Origin: an uncultured Acidimicrobiales bacterium
GTDB taxonomy: Bacteria > Actinomycetota > Acidimicrobiia > Acidimicrobiales > SZUA-35
DNA: 58,687 bases
Assembly: GCA_937997485.1 (NCBI GenBank)
Contig: CALKTH010000020.1
Span: forward strand, 1-58,687
Reading direction: 5' to 3'
A program made the translations under genes and the position numbers. The notes under the pieces were generated by a model that did not search any database, was not told the DNA's origin, and worked only from the letters and a program-made list of their open reading frames with translations. Shown here piece by piece: positions 41,839-50,289 of this stretch; position 1 is the first letter of the stretch; each line of letters starts with the position of its first letter.

Positions 41839-43008
41839 ATGCGATTTGGCATCTTCATGGCGCCCTTCCACCCCATGGCTGGACAGGACCCCATCGCCGC
41901 ACTTCAACGAGATCTCGAGACCGTTCAGCTTCTCGACCGCCTCGGCTACGACGAGGTCTGGATCGGTGAACACCATTCAGCGGGGACAGAGATCATCCCC
42001 GATCCCTTCATGTTCATCTCCTACGCCGCTCCCCAAACCCGGCACATCAAGCTCGGTACGGGTGTGGTGTCTCTGCCGTACCACAACCCGTTGTGGGTCG
42101 CAGACCGAGCGTTCTTTGCCGACCAGCTGACGCGAGGTCGCTTCATGCTTGGTCTCGGGCCAGGAGCATTGCCGGGTGACGCCGCCATGATCGGCATCTC
42201 GATCGAGGAGCAACGCTCAGCGCTCGAGGAGGACACCGATGTTCTGATGCGCCTGCTGCGGGCGGAGGGACCGGTAAGCCATGAGACGTCGCGCTACAAG
42301 CTCGTCGAGGCGGAATCTCAATACCGCCCCTATCGCGACGGTTTCGACATCACGGTGGCGGCTATCGCTTCGCCCACCGGACCGCGTATCGCTGGACAGC
42401 AGGGCATTGGGTTGCTCTCGATCGGTGCGACGTCAGTCGATGGGTTCGACGCGCTCGGTTATCACTGGGACGTCGTCGAAGAGCGAGCGGCCGAGTTCAA
42501 CCAGACGGCCAATCGGGACCAGTGGCGCCTGGTCGGACCCATGCACATCGCTGAGAGCAGAAAGCAGGCGATCGAGGATGTGAAGTTCGGCCTGAACGAT
42601 TGGTGTCACTACACCCAGAAGATCCTCGCCGCCCCACACTTCCGTGCCGCCGGTGAGAGCTTCGAAGAGCGGGTCGCTTGGGTCAACGAGACCGGCCTGG
42701 GAGTGATCGGCACACCAGACGACGCCATCGAGCAAATCGAGAGGCTGGAAAAGCAGTCAAACGGCGGCTTTGGCTCATACCTGATGATGGACACCGAGTG
42801 GGCGAATCCTGTCGCCCAGCAACGGCACTACGAACTCTTTGCTCGATACGTCAAGCCACACTTCCAAGGTGTCGCCGCCGGGCCAAAACGCTCCGAGGAG
42901 CGAGCCATTCGACAGCACCAGGAACTCGGTGATCGAGTCGAACGCGCAGTGCAGGCCGCGACCGATGCCCACTTTGAGGGGGCGGCCGCGAACCAATCGG
43001 AGAGCTGA
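41839..43008 (+). CDS. LLM-class flavin-dependent oxidoreductase (luciferase-like)
   Basis: A 389-residue monooxygenase-like protein. MRFGIFMAPFHPMAGQDP opens the TIM barrel. RLGYDEVWIGEHHSAG, KLGTGVVSLPYHNPLWVADRAFFADQLTRGRFMLGLGPG and GVIGTPDDAIEQIERL are standard LLM/alkanal-monooxygenase motifs. The cofactor may be FMN or F420; the sequence alone does not decide. ATG 41839 follows GAGAGGTAA. As the last gene of the aco-like run it may oxidise the substrate before E1 or process the aldehyde product. A hairpin follows. Confidence 0.88.
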   Translation: MRFGIFMAPFHPMAGQDPIAALQRDLETVQLLDRLGYDEVWIGEHHSAGTEIIPDPFMFISYAAPQTRHIKLGTGVVSLPYHNPLWVADRAFFADQLTRGRFMLGLGPGALPGDAAMIGISIEEQRSALEEDTDVLMRLLRAEGPVSHETSRYKLVEAESQYRPYRDGFDITVAAIASPTGPRIAGQQGIGLLSIGATSVDGFDALGYHWDVVEERAAEFNQTANRDQWRLVGPMHIAESRKQAIEDVKFGLNDWCHYTQKILAAPHFRAAGESFEERVAWVNETGLGVIGTPDDAIEQIERLEKQSNGGFGSYLMMDTEWANPVAQQRHYELFARYVKPHFQGVAAGPKRSEERAIRQHQELGDRVERAVQAATDAHFEGAAANQSES

Positions 43009-43066
43009 CAGCGCCGAACGGGTCTTGCGGCAGCGGGACCGGTGGGTCGGACTCGGTTCTTGAGGC

Positions 43067-43092
43067 GCTGGTGCAGCCATTCCTGCACCAGC
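43067..43092 (+). terminator. Terminator hairpin after the aco-like operon
   Basis: GCTGGTGCAG pairs perfectly with CTGCACCAGC around a 6-base loop, between the LLM gene and the next operon. Confidence 0.65.
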
Positions 43093-43135
43093 ACCTCCAG
43101 TTCGTGGCGGTGTGGTCAGCGACTATGTTCAGGCG

Positions 43136-43939
43136 ATGGCGATGGAACAACCGCCTTCGGCTCGTCGCCCGCGTGAGAATGCGCAGGCGAGAGAGATTGA
43201 GTCGGTGGTGGACAGCGCCGCGCCGAGCAACCAACCGAACCGGGCGTGGGCCTGGCCTCTCGGATTCCTCTTTGCCCTGTGCCTGGTGCTTGCCGCATCT
43301 TCTGACCCGGTCGACCTCTGGCGCGCGCCGGTGTCCAGCCCCGAGGTGTCGGTCCCGGTAACGATCGACGACGTAGCGACGAGCCCCACGCCGTCTAACC
43401 CACTGGACTCAGAGACCAGTCCGCTCAGCTTCGTCGTCTTGCTGGTGGTGGCCTTGGTCGCGCTGTCTCTCTTGGGGGACCGTCTTGGGGGTGGAGCGTT
43501 CGTGAGCCTCGCGAAGCGTCGCTTTGGCTGGTCGTCGAACGACCAGGTGCAGCAAGACCCCCTTCCTCCCGTGCCCGCACGAGACGTCGACTCGCAGATC
43601 ACCGAAGCCCGAGCGGCGCTGTTCGGTGGCGATGCCCGAAACGGGATCGTCGCGTGCTGGATGCGCTTGGAACACGGTGCGTTCGAGGCGGGGCTCGCTC
43701 GCCAGGCGGCTGAGACAGCGGAGGAGTACTCGCGTCGTCTGATCTCCACAGCGTCGATTGACTCGACGGCGATGTCGGAGCTGGCCGGCCTCTACCGGGA
43801 AGCTCGATTCTCCTCCCACCGGCTCACGGAGGCGCACCGCGCCCGCGCGTCGGCTGCACTCGATGACGTGGGCCGTGCCCTCGAATCGTCCGGGATCAAC
43901 ATCGGCCGGCTCGCATCGGATCGAGCAGCGTCATCATGA
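43136..43939 (+). CDS. DUF4129-like membrane protein
   Basis: A 267-residue protein with membrane helices at about 33-50 (WPLGFLFALCLVLAAS) and 95-115 (LSFVVLLVVALVALSLL), and a C-terminal cytoplasmic domain of the DUF4129 type: ITEARAALFGGDARNGIVACWMRLEHGAFEAGLARQAAETAEEYSRRL then ELAGLYREARFSSHRL. DUF4129 usually occurs with MoxR and DUF58 genes, as here. ATG 43136 or 43142 may start it. Its stop overlaps the next start (ATGA). Confidence 0.72.
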   Translation: MAMEQPPSARRPRENAQAREIESVVDSAAPSNQPNRAWAWPLGFLFALCLVLAASSDPVDLWRAPVSSPEVSVPVTIDDVATSPTPSNPLDSETSPLSFVVLLVVALVALSLLGDRLGGGAFVSLAKRRFGWSSNDQVQQDPLPPVPARDVDSQITEARAALFGGDARNGIVACWMRLEHGAFEAGLARQAAETAEEYSRRLISTASIDSTAMSELAGLYREARFSSHRLTEAHRARASAALDDVGRALESSGINIGRLASDRAASS

Positions 43940-44397
43940 GTTGCTCCCGCCTGCTGATCGTGCTGACTGTTTGGTTCGTCGTTGCTGGTTCGCTTCTGGC
44001 TTCGAGCGCTGAGCCGCAGGTGCTCGTACTTGGCGGCATCATCTTCGTCATCATGACCGTTGGCTTCATCGGCTTCGATCTTGTCCGCGTCAGCGCCCCG
44101 GTTGCGTGGGCACAGGCGCCTCAGCCGTTCGCCGCTCGTGAAAGCGATGAGGCAATCATCCAGTTGGTTCGTGACATCGAGCGGGCGCATCGATCGCCAT
44201 CGGACCTTCGGGGCACGCTGTTGTCCTTGGCCGACGACCGGTTGCTCGACCACCGAAACCTTGATCGGCGCACGAATCCAGCAGCAGCAGCGGAGTTTCT
44301 CGGCCCGAGGCTGAGCGCCCTCGCTGAGGATCGGCGAACCCCGATGTCTGATCTCGACGAACTCCACCGACTGCTCGACGAAATCGAGGCGATATGA
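43936..44397 (+). CDS. Small membrane protein of a MoxR/DUF58 operon
   Basis: A 153-residue protein with two close membrane helices at about 5-25 and 30-50, then a cytoplasmic helical domain (ESDEAIIQLVRDIERAH, TPMSDLDELHRLLDEIEAI). I do not recognise the family. ATGA overlaps at both ends bind it into the operon, so it is likely a structural partner of the MoxR system. Confidence 0.7.
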   Translation: MSCSRLLIVLTVWFVVAGSLLASSAEPQVLVLGGIIFVIMTVGFIGFDLVRVSAPVAWAQAPQPFAARESDEAIIQLVRDIERAHRSPSDLRGTLLSLADDRLLDHRNLDRRTNPAAAAEFLGPRLSALAEDRRTPMSDLDELHRLLDEIEAI

Positions 44398-45383
44398 GCG
44401 AAGCAACAGGCCCCGGCCAGAACGTGGCTGACGTCGCGCGCCTCGCCGGTGAGGTGCTGGACGAGGTTGGCCGAGCGATCGTCGGCAAGCGGCAGGAACT
44501 TACATTGATGCTCAGCGGCATTCTGGCCGGCGGGCATGTTCTGCTGGAAGACCTTCCAGGCCTCGGGAAGACGCTGGCCGCTCGCTCGTTCGCGCAGACA
44601 CTCGGGCTTGAGTTCTCTCGAGCGCAGTTCACGCCCGACCTGCTCCCGGCCGACCTGACCGGGGCGTTCGTCTTCGATCAGCGAACGAATGAGTTCGTCT
44701 TCCGTCGGGGTCCGATCTTTGCTGGTCTGCTTCTTGCCGATGAGATCAATCGCACGCCACCCAAGACGCAATCCGCACTGCTCGAGGCAATGCAGGAAGG
44801 ACAAGTCACTGTCGAGGGCGAGACGTTCGTACTCGACGCACCCTTCATCGTCCTGGGAACAGCGAACCCGGTTGAGTACGAGGGGACGTATCCACTCCCG
44901 GAGGCGCAGCTCGATCGGTTCCTGCTTCGGATCAGCTTCGGGTACCCGACGCTTGAGGAAGAGCGCCTTGTCCTCGCTCGCCGGATGGAACGAGGACAGG
45001 AGACGCAGGACCTCCGGCAGGTCGTGACCGCGTCAACACTGCAGAGCATGCAGTCGGTGCTTGAGGCCCTGACCGTCGACGACGACGTTCGTGACTACTG
45101 CGTCGATCTCACCGCCGCCACACGTGAGCATCAACACGTGATGATCGGTGCGTCGCCCCGGGGAGCGCTGGCTTTGCTCCTCTGCTCCCGTGCGTACGCG
45201 GCGATCGCTGGCCGTGACTACGTGACGCCGGAAGATGTGAAGGCGGTGGCGCCCGCTGTGCTTGCCCACCGCATCAGCACCAAGCCCGAGCTGTGGCTGA
45301 CGACGGCATCGGGTGCGTCGGTCGTTGCGGACGTCTTGGGATCGGTGGCGACTCCCCGGGCAGGAACCTCCGGCACCTCGTGA
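44394..45383 (+). CDS. MoxR-family AAA+ ATPase
   Basis: A 329-residue chaperone-like ATPase. HVLLEDLPGLGKTLAARSFA is Walker A, GLLLADEINRTPPKTQSALLEAMQEGQVT holds Walker B and the sensor region, and PLPEAQLDRFLLRISFGYP is the second region of homology. The lid domain ends near GREYVTPEDVKAVAPAVLAHR-like sequence. MoxR proteins help mature or insert metal into partner proteins together with VWA/DUF58 proteins. Overlaps on both sides (ATGA, GTGA) show it is co-translated with them. Confidence 0.93.
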   Translation: MSEATGPGQNVADVARLAGEVLDEVGRAIVGKRQELTLMLSGILAGGHVLLEDLPGLGKTLAARSFAQTLGLEFSRAQFTPDLLPADLTGAFVFDQRTNEFVFRRGPIFAGLLLADEINRTPPKTQSALLEAMQEGQVTVEGETFVLDAPFIVLGTANPVEYEGTYPLPEAQLDRFLLRISFGYPTLEEERLVLARRMERGQETQDLRQVVTASTLQSMQSVLEALTVDDDVRDYCVDLTAATREHQHVMIGASPRGALALLLCSRAYAAIAGRDYVTPEDVKAVAPAVLAHRISTKPELWLTTASGASVVADVLGSVATPRAGTSGTS

Positions 45384-46723
45384 CGGACGGCGCTGGCTGG
45401 TCAGCCACTGCCGCTCACGCCAGGGCCGTGGTCGGGAGCATGATCTTGGCTGGCACCGCTGTTGTTCTTCGCCGTCCGGATCTCCTGGTGTTGGCCGCCC
45501 CGTTGTTTGTCGCACTCCTCGCCGGAAGGCAAGCGAAACCGACGCACAGTCCTGTCGTGCGGCAAGGGCTCGGCAACCGAAGCCTGACTGAGGGTGAAGC
45601 CACGACCTATCGAATGCAGATCGACGAGGTGGCCGAGGTCGATGGGGAAGGCCAGGCAGCCAGGCCCCGCGGCGCAGAGACGGTTGCCGCTGTCCTCGAA
45701 CCGCAACGACTGATCGAGCTCAGCCCGGCCGACGGTCAACTCGTCGCTCTTGCCAACGACAGAGCGGAACCGTCGGTGCTTGAGCTCGTAGTGCGGCCGA
45801 CTCGGTGGGGGAACCACAGCATCAGAGAACCGCTGATCATTGCCACATCTTCGTGGGGCTCCTACCGGTGGACGGCCCCCAGACGCGGGGCGACCCAGCA
45901 TCTTCAGGCGCTCCCGCGCGCTGCGAACGGGTCTGGCAGCCCGAGCACGCCGGCCTCGGCTCCCGGACTTGTCGGCTCGCATCGCTCACCCAGGCACGGC
46001 ACCGGAGTCGAGTTTGCGAACATCCGCCCATTCGTGGCCGGCGACCGCCTCCACCGGATTCGTTGGCCGCACTCGCTCAGGACAGGAACGCTCCACGTGG
46101 CTTCGACGTGGGCCGATCAGGATCGCCACGTTGTCCTCATCGTGGATGCCGTGGTCGATGTCGGTCGAAGCGCTGGCGTTGGTGGGGCGCCATCCAGTCT
46201 TGACATCACTGTTCGTGCGGCGGCAGCGCTGGCGGAGCATCACGTGGGGCAGGGCGATCGAGTCTCGTTGGTCACGGTGGGCTCACAGCGACGAGACCAC
46301 CTGCCGCCGGCAACCGGACCCCGCCATGTTCGCCGGGTCCTCTCCACACTCGCCGCCATCGAGCCCGCTGGCGTTCTGGTTGGGCCAGATCGCATCCCGA
46401 AGAATCTCGGACGTGGCTCGCTCGTGATCATCTTGTCTCCGCTTCGCACTCCGTGGGCGCTGGCTCGGGCGGTCGCGATGAGCAGCCAGGGCCTCGTGCC
46501 CGTTGTTGTCGATTGTCTCCCGCCCGACCTCGAGAACCGGCCCGAGCTCAATCCTCACGAAGCGGCGGCTTGGAGAATCGAGCGGATGCGGCGTGATCAT
46601 GAGGCCCGGCGGGCGGGGGAGCGGGGCGTGCCTGTTGTTCCGTGGAGAAGCCCGGCCGATCTCGAACGTGTGGTTCGAGACATGCACCGTCACCGGCGCG
46701 TTCGTTCAGGTTGGTCGGCATGA
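45380..46723 (+). CDS. DUF58-domain membrane protein
   Basis: A 447-residue protein with two N-terminal membrane helices (about 10-45) and a large cytoplasmic part. GTGVEFANIRPFVAGDRLHRIRWPHSLRTGTLHV is the DUF58 signature; a degenerate VWA-like region follows (HVVLIVDAVVDVG), lacking the complete D-x-S-x-S site. DUF58 proteins pair with MoxR. GTG 45380 overlaps the MoxR stop; the upstream open frame is a shadow. Confidence 0.88.
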   Translation: MTDGAGWSATAAHARAVVGSMILAGTAVVLRRPDLLVLAAPLFVALLAGRQAKPTHSPVVRQGLGNRSLTEGEATTYRMQIDEVAEVDGEGQAARPRGAETVAAVLEPQRLIELSPADGQLVALANDRAEPSVLELVVRPTRWGNHSIREPLIIATSSWGSYRWTAPRRGATQHLQALPRAANGSGSPSTPASAPGLVGSHRSPRHGTGVEFANIRPFVAGDRLHRIRWPHSLRTGTLHVASTWADQDRHVVLIVDAVVDVGRSAGVGGAPSSLDITVRAAAALAEHHVGQGDRVSLVTVGSQRRDHLPPATGPRHVRRVLSTLAAIEPAGVLVGPDRIPKNLGRGSLVIILSPLRTPWALARAVAMSSQGLVPVVVDCLPPDLENRPELNPHEAAAWRIERMRRDHEARRAGERGVPVVPWRSPADLERVVRDMHRHRRVRSGWSA

Positions 46724-47259
46724 GTGGGCTTCGCCTCGATGATTCCGCTTGGTTGCTCACTCGAACAAGAGGGCCGGCGCGTGCCACCCGCCTCATCATT
46801 GCTCTTGCTCCGTTGCTGGCGACGCTGTGTACCAGTCTCGCCGCAGGCCGCCCGTACCTCCTCAGCAGCGCAATCATCGTGGTGTTGGGCGCCATAGCAG
46901 CGGTTGCGCCCGACACGCATCTCGGTCTGGTCGTGATCGTGGCGTTGGCTGCGGAATGGATGCTCCGGGTCCCGGATTCGCTCTCCGCGTGGTTGATCGC
47001 GATCGCCGCGCTGATTGGGGTCTTTCATCTCGCCCTGACCTTTGCGGCGACGGCCCCTGCTGGGGCGGCTCTCGGCCGCGACCTCTGCCTTCGCTGGGTT
47101 CAACGGGGCTTGGTGCTGGCGGCCGCACCCGCCCTGGTCTGGGCCTCCGCCGTCGTGCTTCGCCGGGTGGAGTTGGGTGCGCAAAGCGTGTTGGTCACGG
47201 GAGCGCTCGTTGCCGTGTCGGCTGTTGGTGTGTGGGGAGCCTCGGCCCAACGATCCTGA
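46720..47259 (+). CDS. Polytopic membrane protein closing the MoxR operon
   Basis: A 179-residue protein with six hydrophobic segments (for example ATRLIIALAPLLATLCTSLA, HLGLVVIVALAAEWML, WLIAIAALIGVFHLALTF and SVLVTGALVAVSAVGVWGA). No family recognised. ATG 46720 overlaps the DUF58 stop (ATGA). It is the last gene of the five-gene coupled run. Confidence 0.72.
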   Translation: MSGLRLDDSAWLLTRTRGPARATRLIIALAPLLATLCTSLAAGRPYLLSSAIIVVLGAIAAVAPDTHLGLVVIVALAAEWMLRVPDSLSAWLIAIAALIGVFHLALTFAATAPAGAALGRDLCLRWVQRGLVLAAAPALVWASAVVLRRVELGAQSVLVTGALVAVSAVGVWGASAQRS

Positions 47260-47354
47260 CGCCCAACGATTCTCATCTCCGACGATCGAGGACTGGGGTG
47301 TGTGAGGCGGCGGTCAAACATTGGGGAATGGTCTTCTTCTCACGCGAGTTGTCG

Positions 47355-47374
47355 TGTACCGAACGTTCGGTACA
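47355..47374. promoter_or_regulatory. TetR-type operator palindrome before the NTF2/H-NOX pair
   Basis: TGTACCGAACGTTCGGTACA is a perfect 20-base palindrome containing the 16 bases at 6049-6064. It fills the space between TTGTCG (47349-47354) and a -10-like TACAAT (47371-47376), the position of a repressor site. Confidence 0.75.
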
Positions 47375-47439
47375 ATCGAACATCAACCGATCGGCTCTCG
47401 TATGAAGGCCGAAGCAACCAAACGATGAAGGAGCGAACA

Positions 47440-47799
47440 ATGAGCGAGCAAGCAGACATCACGAAGGTGATCGAGCGGTACGTGGAGGCGGGTGTGAAGG
47501 GCGATGCAAAGCTCATGGCCCAGTCGTTCCATGACGACGCCACGATCTACGCCGTGACGCCAGACGGCGCAACGGAGGGCGGGCCCATCCAGATCCTGTT
47601 CGATGCGGTCGACGGCCAGCCTGCCCCGAACCTGACCGGTGAGATCGGACCCATCGATGTGAACGAGACCACGGCGACGGCAAAGATCGTTCTCACCGAC
47701 TGGGCCGGTGCTGACTACACCGACCAGTTCACCCTCCTCAAGGCGGGCGATGAGTGGCAGATCCTGTCGAAGGTGTACCACGACCGGACCAAGGCGTAG
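47440..47799 (+). CDS. NTF2-like (SnoaL/lumazine-binding type) protein
   Basis: A 119-residue protein with the cone-shaped NTF2 fold. ITKVIERYVEAGVKGDAKLMAQSFHDDATIYA is the usual helical start; TATAKIVLTDWAGADYTDQFTLLKAGDEWQILSKVYH is the curved sheet that closes the pocket. Such proteins bind or isomerise small hydrophobic molecules. ATG 47440 with AAGGAGCGA upstream is chosen over earlier in-frame starts that would include the operator. The H-NOX-like gene follows by 5 bases. Confidence 0.82.
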   Translation: MSEQADITKVIERYVEAGVKGDAKLMAQSFHDDATIYAVTPDGATEGGPIQILFDAVDGQPAPNLTGEIGPIDVNETTATAKIVLTDWAGADYTDQFTLLKAGDEWQILSKVYHDRTKA

Positions 47800-47804
47800 C
47801 CGCC

Positions 47805-48329
47805 ATGCACATCTCACTCCACCAAGCATTCAAGGGCTATCTGAGCGCCCTCGGCCAGCCCGGCCTCTATGAGGACTCACTGGCCAAGGCGGGCCTCACC
47901 GTCGAGCAATTCGAAACCGAGGACTACCACGACGATGCCGAGATGCAGAACGCCATGGCCGCAGCGGCCGGCATTCTCGACAAGCTCACCTTTGAGTTCC
48001 TCACCGAGTGGGGCATCGGCATCTCGCAGTCGCTCCTCGATTCCTATGAGTCGGCGATCGATGTTGAATGGAAGCTGCTCGACCTGCTCGAGCACATCGA
48101 ATCCCGGATGCACACGCACAGTCGCGAAGAGTTCGGGGCCCGCCCGCCTGTGTTGGTCACTGATCGGCTCGGTGAGAACCAGCTCCGGATCGATGTCGAG
48201 ACCGACAAGGGTATGACTGGGCTGGCTCATGGCTTTGTGCACGGGTTTGCGCAGAGCTTGAACGAGACTGTCGATGTTGCCATTGAAGAACGGCCCGACA
48301 GTTTCACGTTCCTCATCACGACCTCGTGA
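47805..48329 (+). CDS. H-NOX-like heme NO-binding domain protein
   Basis: A 174-residue protein resembling H-NOX gas sensors: LYEDSLAKAGL early, an internal helical run, MHTHSREEFGARPPVLV, and the closing GMTGLAHGFVHGFAQSLNETVDVAIEE. MHTHS aligns with the proximal-histidine motif L-H-D-H-L of soluble guanylate cyclase, so His103 or His105 could bind heme iron. The propionate-binding Y-x-S-x-R is replaced by V-x-T-x-K, so heme binding may be weak or altered. It shares the palindrome-controlled unit with the NTF2-like gene. Confidence 0.68.
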   Translation: MHISLHQAFKGYLSALGQPGLYEDSLAKAGLTVEQFETEDYHDDAEMQNAMAAAAGILDKLTFEFLTEWGIGISQSLLDSYESAIDVEWKLLDLLEHIESRMHTHSREEFGARPPVLVTDRLGENQLRIDVETDKGMTGLAHGFVHGFAQSLNETVDVAIEERPDSFTFLITTS

Positions 48330-48374
48330 TTCGAGCGGGCGCTGTTGATGGCTGACGTCAGTCGTCTGTAAGAG

Positions 48375-48407
48375 CGCAGGTGCCGGCTGGTTCAGCCCGC
48401 ACCTGCG
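48375..48407 (+). terminator. Terminator hairpin after the H-NOX-like gene
   Basis: CGCAGGTGC/GCACCTGCG plus inner GGCTG/CAGCC give a 15-base arm with one C-C mismatch and a GTT loop. Confidence 0.65.
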
Positions 48408-48491
48408 TCGGCGCGTTCGTGGGTGAGGTTTGTTGTCAGCGAGGGCGCGCCGCGGAACGCGTTCTGTTGGCGATCGAGACGCTCCTGATTC

Positions 48492-48905
48492 TCACTCGCT
48501 GAGTACCTCGTCACCCATCGCCGCCCTGCTGTCCCGGCCGACCAACGCGAGCTGGAGCAGGGTCAGGGCGAAGGCGATCCAAGTGACGAAAACGTTGGTG
48601 CCGCTCTGCGCTCCTGCGTTCACATCGCCCATCTGCATCACGAGCAGCATTGCCATCGCGGTGAGAACGAGCGTGCGAAACCGGGTGACCGTGGCGATGA
48701 CGAGACCGACGAGGATGGCCGTGTTCTTGCCGCCCCAGCTCCACAAGAGGAACTCGTTCGTTGGCGTCGGGATCTCCATGCTCTCGTAGAAGAAGCTCTG
48801 ATTCCCGAGCGACAAGACCGACAGCATGGCGTAGATCGCGATGAGGAGCAGGGACGGGAGGATGACCGCCCACGAGAGGATCGGAGTGGTGTGCGTTCGT
48901 TGCAT
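48492..48905 (-). CDS. Four-helix membrane protein
   Basis: A 137-residue protein with helices at about 10-32, 57-75, 78-92 and 103-122. The loop between the first two (GNQSFFYESMEIPTPTNEFLLWSWGGKN) should face outward. It is unrecognised but reminiscent of small DUF membrane proteins in Acidimicrobiia. It is divergent from the TetR gene at 48998, and the shared inverted operator pair suggests TetR control. Confidence 0.68.
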   Translation of the reverse strand: MQRTHTTPILSWAVILPSLLLIAIYAMLSVLSLGNQSFFYESMEIPTPTNEFLLWSWGGKNTAILVGLVIATVTRFRTLVLTAMAMLLVMQMGDVNAGAQSGTNVFVTWIAFALTLLQLALVGRDSRAAMGDEVLSE

Positions 48906-48923
48906 GGCTGACCCTTCAGGTAT

Positions 48924-48988
48924 GCGCTACAAGTTGTATCGGTTCACCTTACGCACCTCTCGTGGGTTTCCGCAACAACTTGTAGCGC
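48924..48988. promoter_or_regulatory. Inverted pair of TetR operators
   Basis: GCGCTACAAGTTGTATCGG at 48924-48942 and its reverse-oriented copy at 48970-48988 share 14 exact bases (GCGCTACAAGTTGT); each contains a TACAA-G-TTGTA-like dyad. They occupy the space between the divergent membrane protein and TetR genes. Confidence 0.65.
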
Positions 48989-48997
48989 TGGGTTAGT

Positions 48998-49594
48998 ATG
49001 GGAGAGATGACGGACCGAGCCGGAGGTCGACCAGCGGGGCCGACGGAGGAGACGGCGGGCCGAGTGCTCAAGGCTGCGTTCGAGTTGCTGGCCACGGAGG
49101 GCTCGGCTGCCCTCACGCCCGTCCGTCTTCATCAGGAAACCGGAGTCGCTCGCACGACCATTTATCGACACTGGCCAACTCCTCGCCATCTGCTCCTGGC
49201 CATTCTTGGCCCGGCGACGAAGCGCCACGAGATCGACGATCTCGTGGGCGAAATCGGTGCGGACCTTCGCACCGCCGTGGGAACACTCACAACGCGATTC
49301 GAGACCCGGCCGGTGCGTACGTTCTTCGACGGCTTGCGGGTGCACGACGGCAACGGCGAGAAGCCGTCGTTGAGCGAGCAGTACATCGAGGGACTCATCG
49401 CCCCTGTTCGTGCAGTGATCGCGGCTGCTGTGGAGCGCGGCGAGCTTCACGGCGAAGCAGATCGGCTCGTGCTCGAGATCTGTGGGCCGCTGCTCGCCGA
49501 GTTCCTGTTGTTGGGGCGACGGGTGAAGTCCGCTGAGGTCGAGCAGGCAATCACTGACTTCTTGGACCGCCACCAGCTGGGCGGCAGCACCTGA
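48998..49594 (+). CDS. TetR-family regulator 1
   Basis: A 198-residue repressor. The DNA-binding domain reads GRVLKAAFELLATEGSAALTPVRLHQETGVARTTIYRHWPTPRHLLLAIL (about 20-70), and the rest is an all-helical ligand/dimer domain. ATG 48998 or 49007 may start it. It is closely related to the regulator at 49625-50218 over the recognition helix (ARTTIYR-x-WPT), so the two arose by duplication, though their operators differ. It probably represses itself and the divergent membrane protein. Confidence 0.88.
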   Translation: MGEMTDRAGGRPAGPTEETAGRVLKAAFELLATEGSAALTPVRLHQETGVARTTIYRHWPTPRHLLLAILGPATKRHEIDDLVGEIGADLRTAVGTLTTRFETRPVRTFFDGLRVHDGNGEKPSLSEQYIEGLIAPVRAVIAAAVERGELHGEADRLVLEICGPLLAEFLLLGRRVKSAEVEQAITDFLDRHQLGGST

Positions 49595-49624
49595 AGCGAT
49601 CCATCTTTCTTGCCGGGCGGGGGC

Positions 49625-50218
49625 TCAGCCGCTCCGATGGAGAAGCAGGAACTCGTGAACGGCGAGCGCTCCGTCGTTTTCCGAGACTGTCTGTCCCAGA
49701 AGAACGTGCTTCGTGAGAAGCGGTCCTGTCAGGCTCAAGACGGCGTCGTCGACATCGACGAGCGTGAGGTCACCTCGTTCGCAGCCCTCCTTGAGGGCGC
49801 GAGTAATCGGAGCGAGAACTCCCTTGATGTAGCCGGCGGCGACATCACCCTGACCTTCCTGTCTGCCGTGCTCAACGAGGGCGCCGAAGAGTGGACGCAG
49901 GGGGCGGTGATTGAAACGAAAGACGAGGCTGTCGACGGCGATCAAGAGGTCGGCTTCGAGATCGCCGGTGAACGGCGGCATGTCCTGCTCGCCTGTTGCT
50001 CGCTCGAGCATGGTGGTCATGAGGTCGGCCGTGGTTGGCCAATTCCGGTAGATCGTGGTTCGGGCGATGCCGGTCTCGCGATGCACCCGCTGCGGTGTCA
50101 ACGCGTGAGCTCCCTCGTTGATGAGGATTCGAAAGGCGGCCGTCAGAACGGTCTCAAGGGTGTCGGCGCGGGGTCCGCGAGTCGCCGCTTGAGGCTGGTC
50201 AGTCCGCTGAGGTGCCAT
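49625..50218 (-). CDS. TetR-family regulator 2
   Basis: A 197-residue repressor with DNA-binding part LETVLTAAFRILINEGAHALTPQRVHRETGIARTTIYRNWPTTADLMTTML. The C-terminal domain parallels TetR 1 (GYIKGVLAPITRALKEGCERGDL against QYIEGLIAPVRAVIAAAVERGEL), supporting paralogy. ATG 50218. It is divergent from the MBL-fold lipoprotein, with a perfect dyad between them at 50290-50310. Confidence 0.88.
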   Translation of the reverse strand: MAPQRTDQPQAATRGPRADTLETVLTAAFRILINEGAHALTPQRVHRETGIARTTIYRNWPTTADLMTTMLERATGEQDMPPFTGDLEADLLIAVDSLVFRFNHRPLRPLFGALVEHGRQEGQGDVAAGYIKGVLAPITRALKEGCERGDLTLVDVDDAVLSLTGPLLTKHVLLGQTVSENDGALAVHEFLLLHRSG

Positions 50219-50289
50219 CTGGCGACTCTACTCCTGACGCCAAACAGTACAAAGTGTTGCGCGATACAAATCGTAGCGTTACGGTTCAC

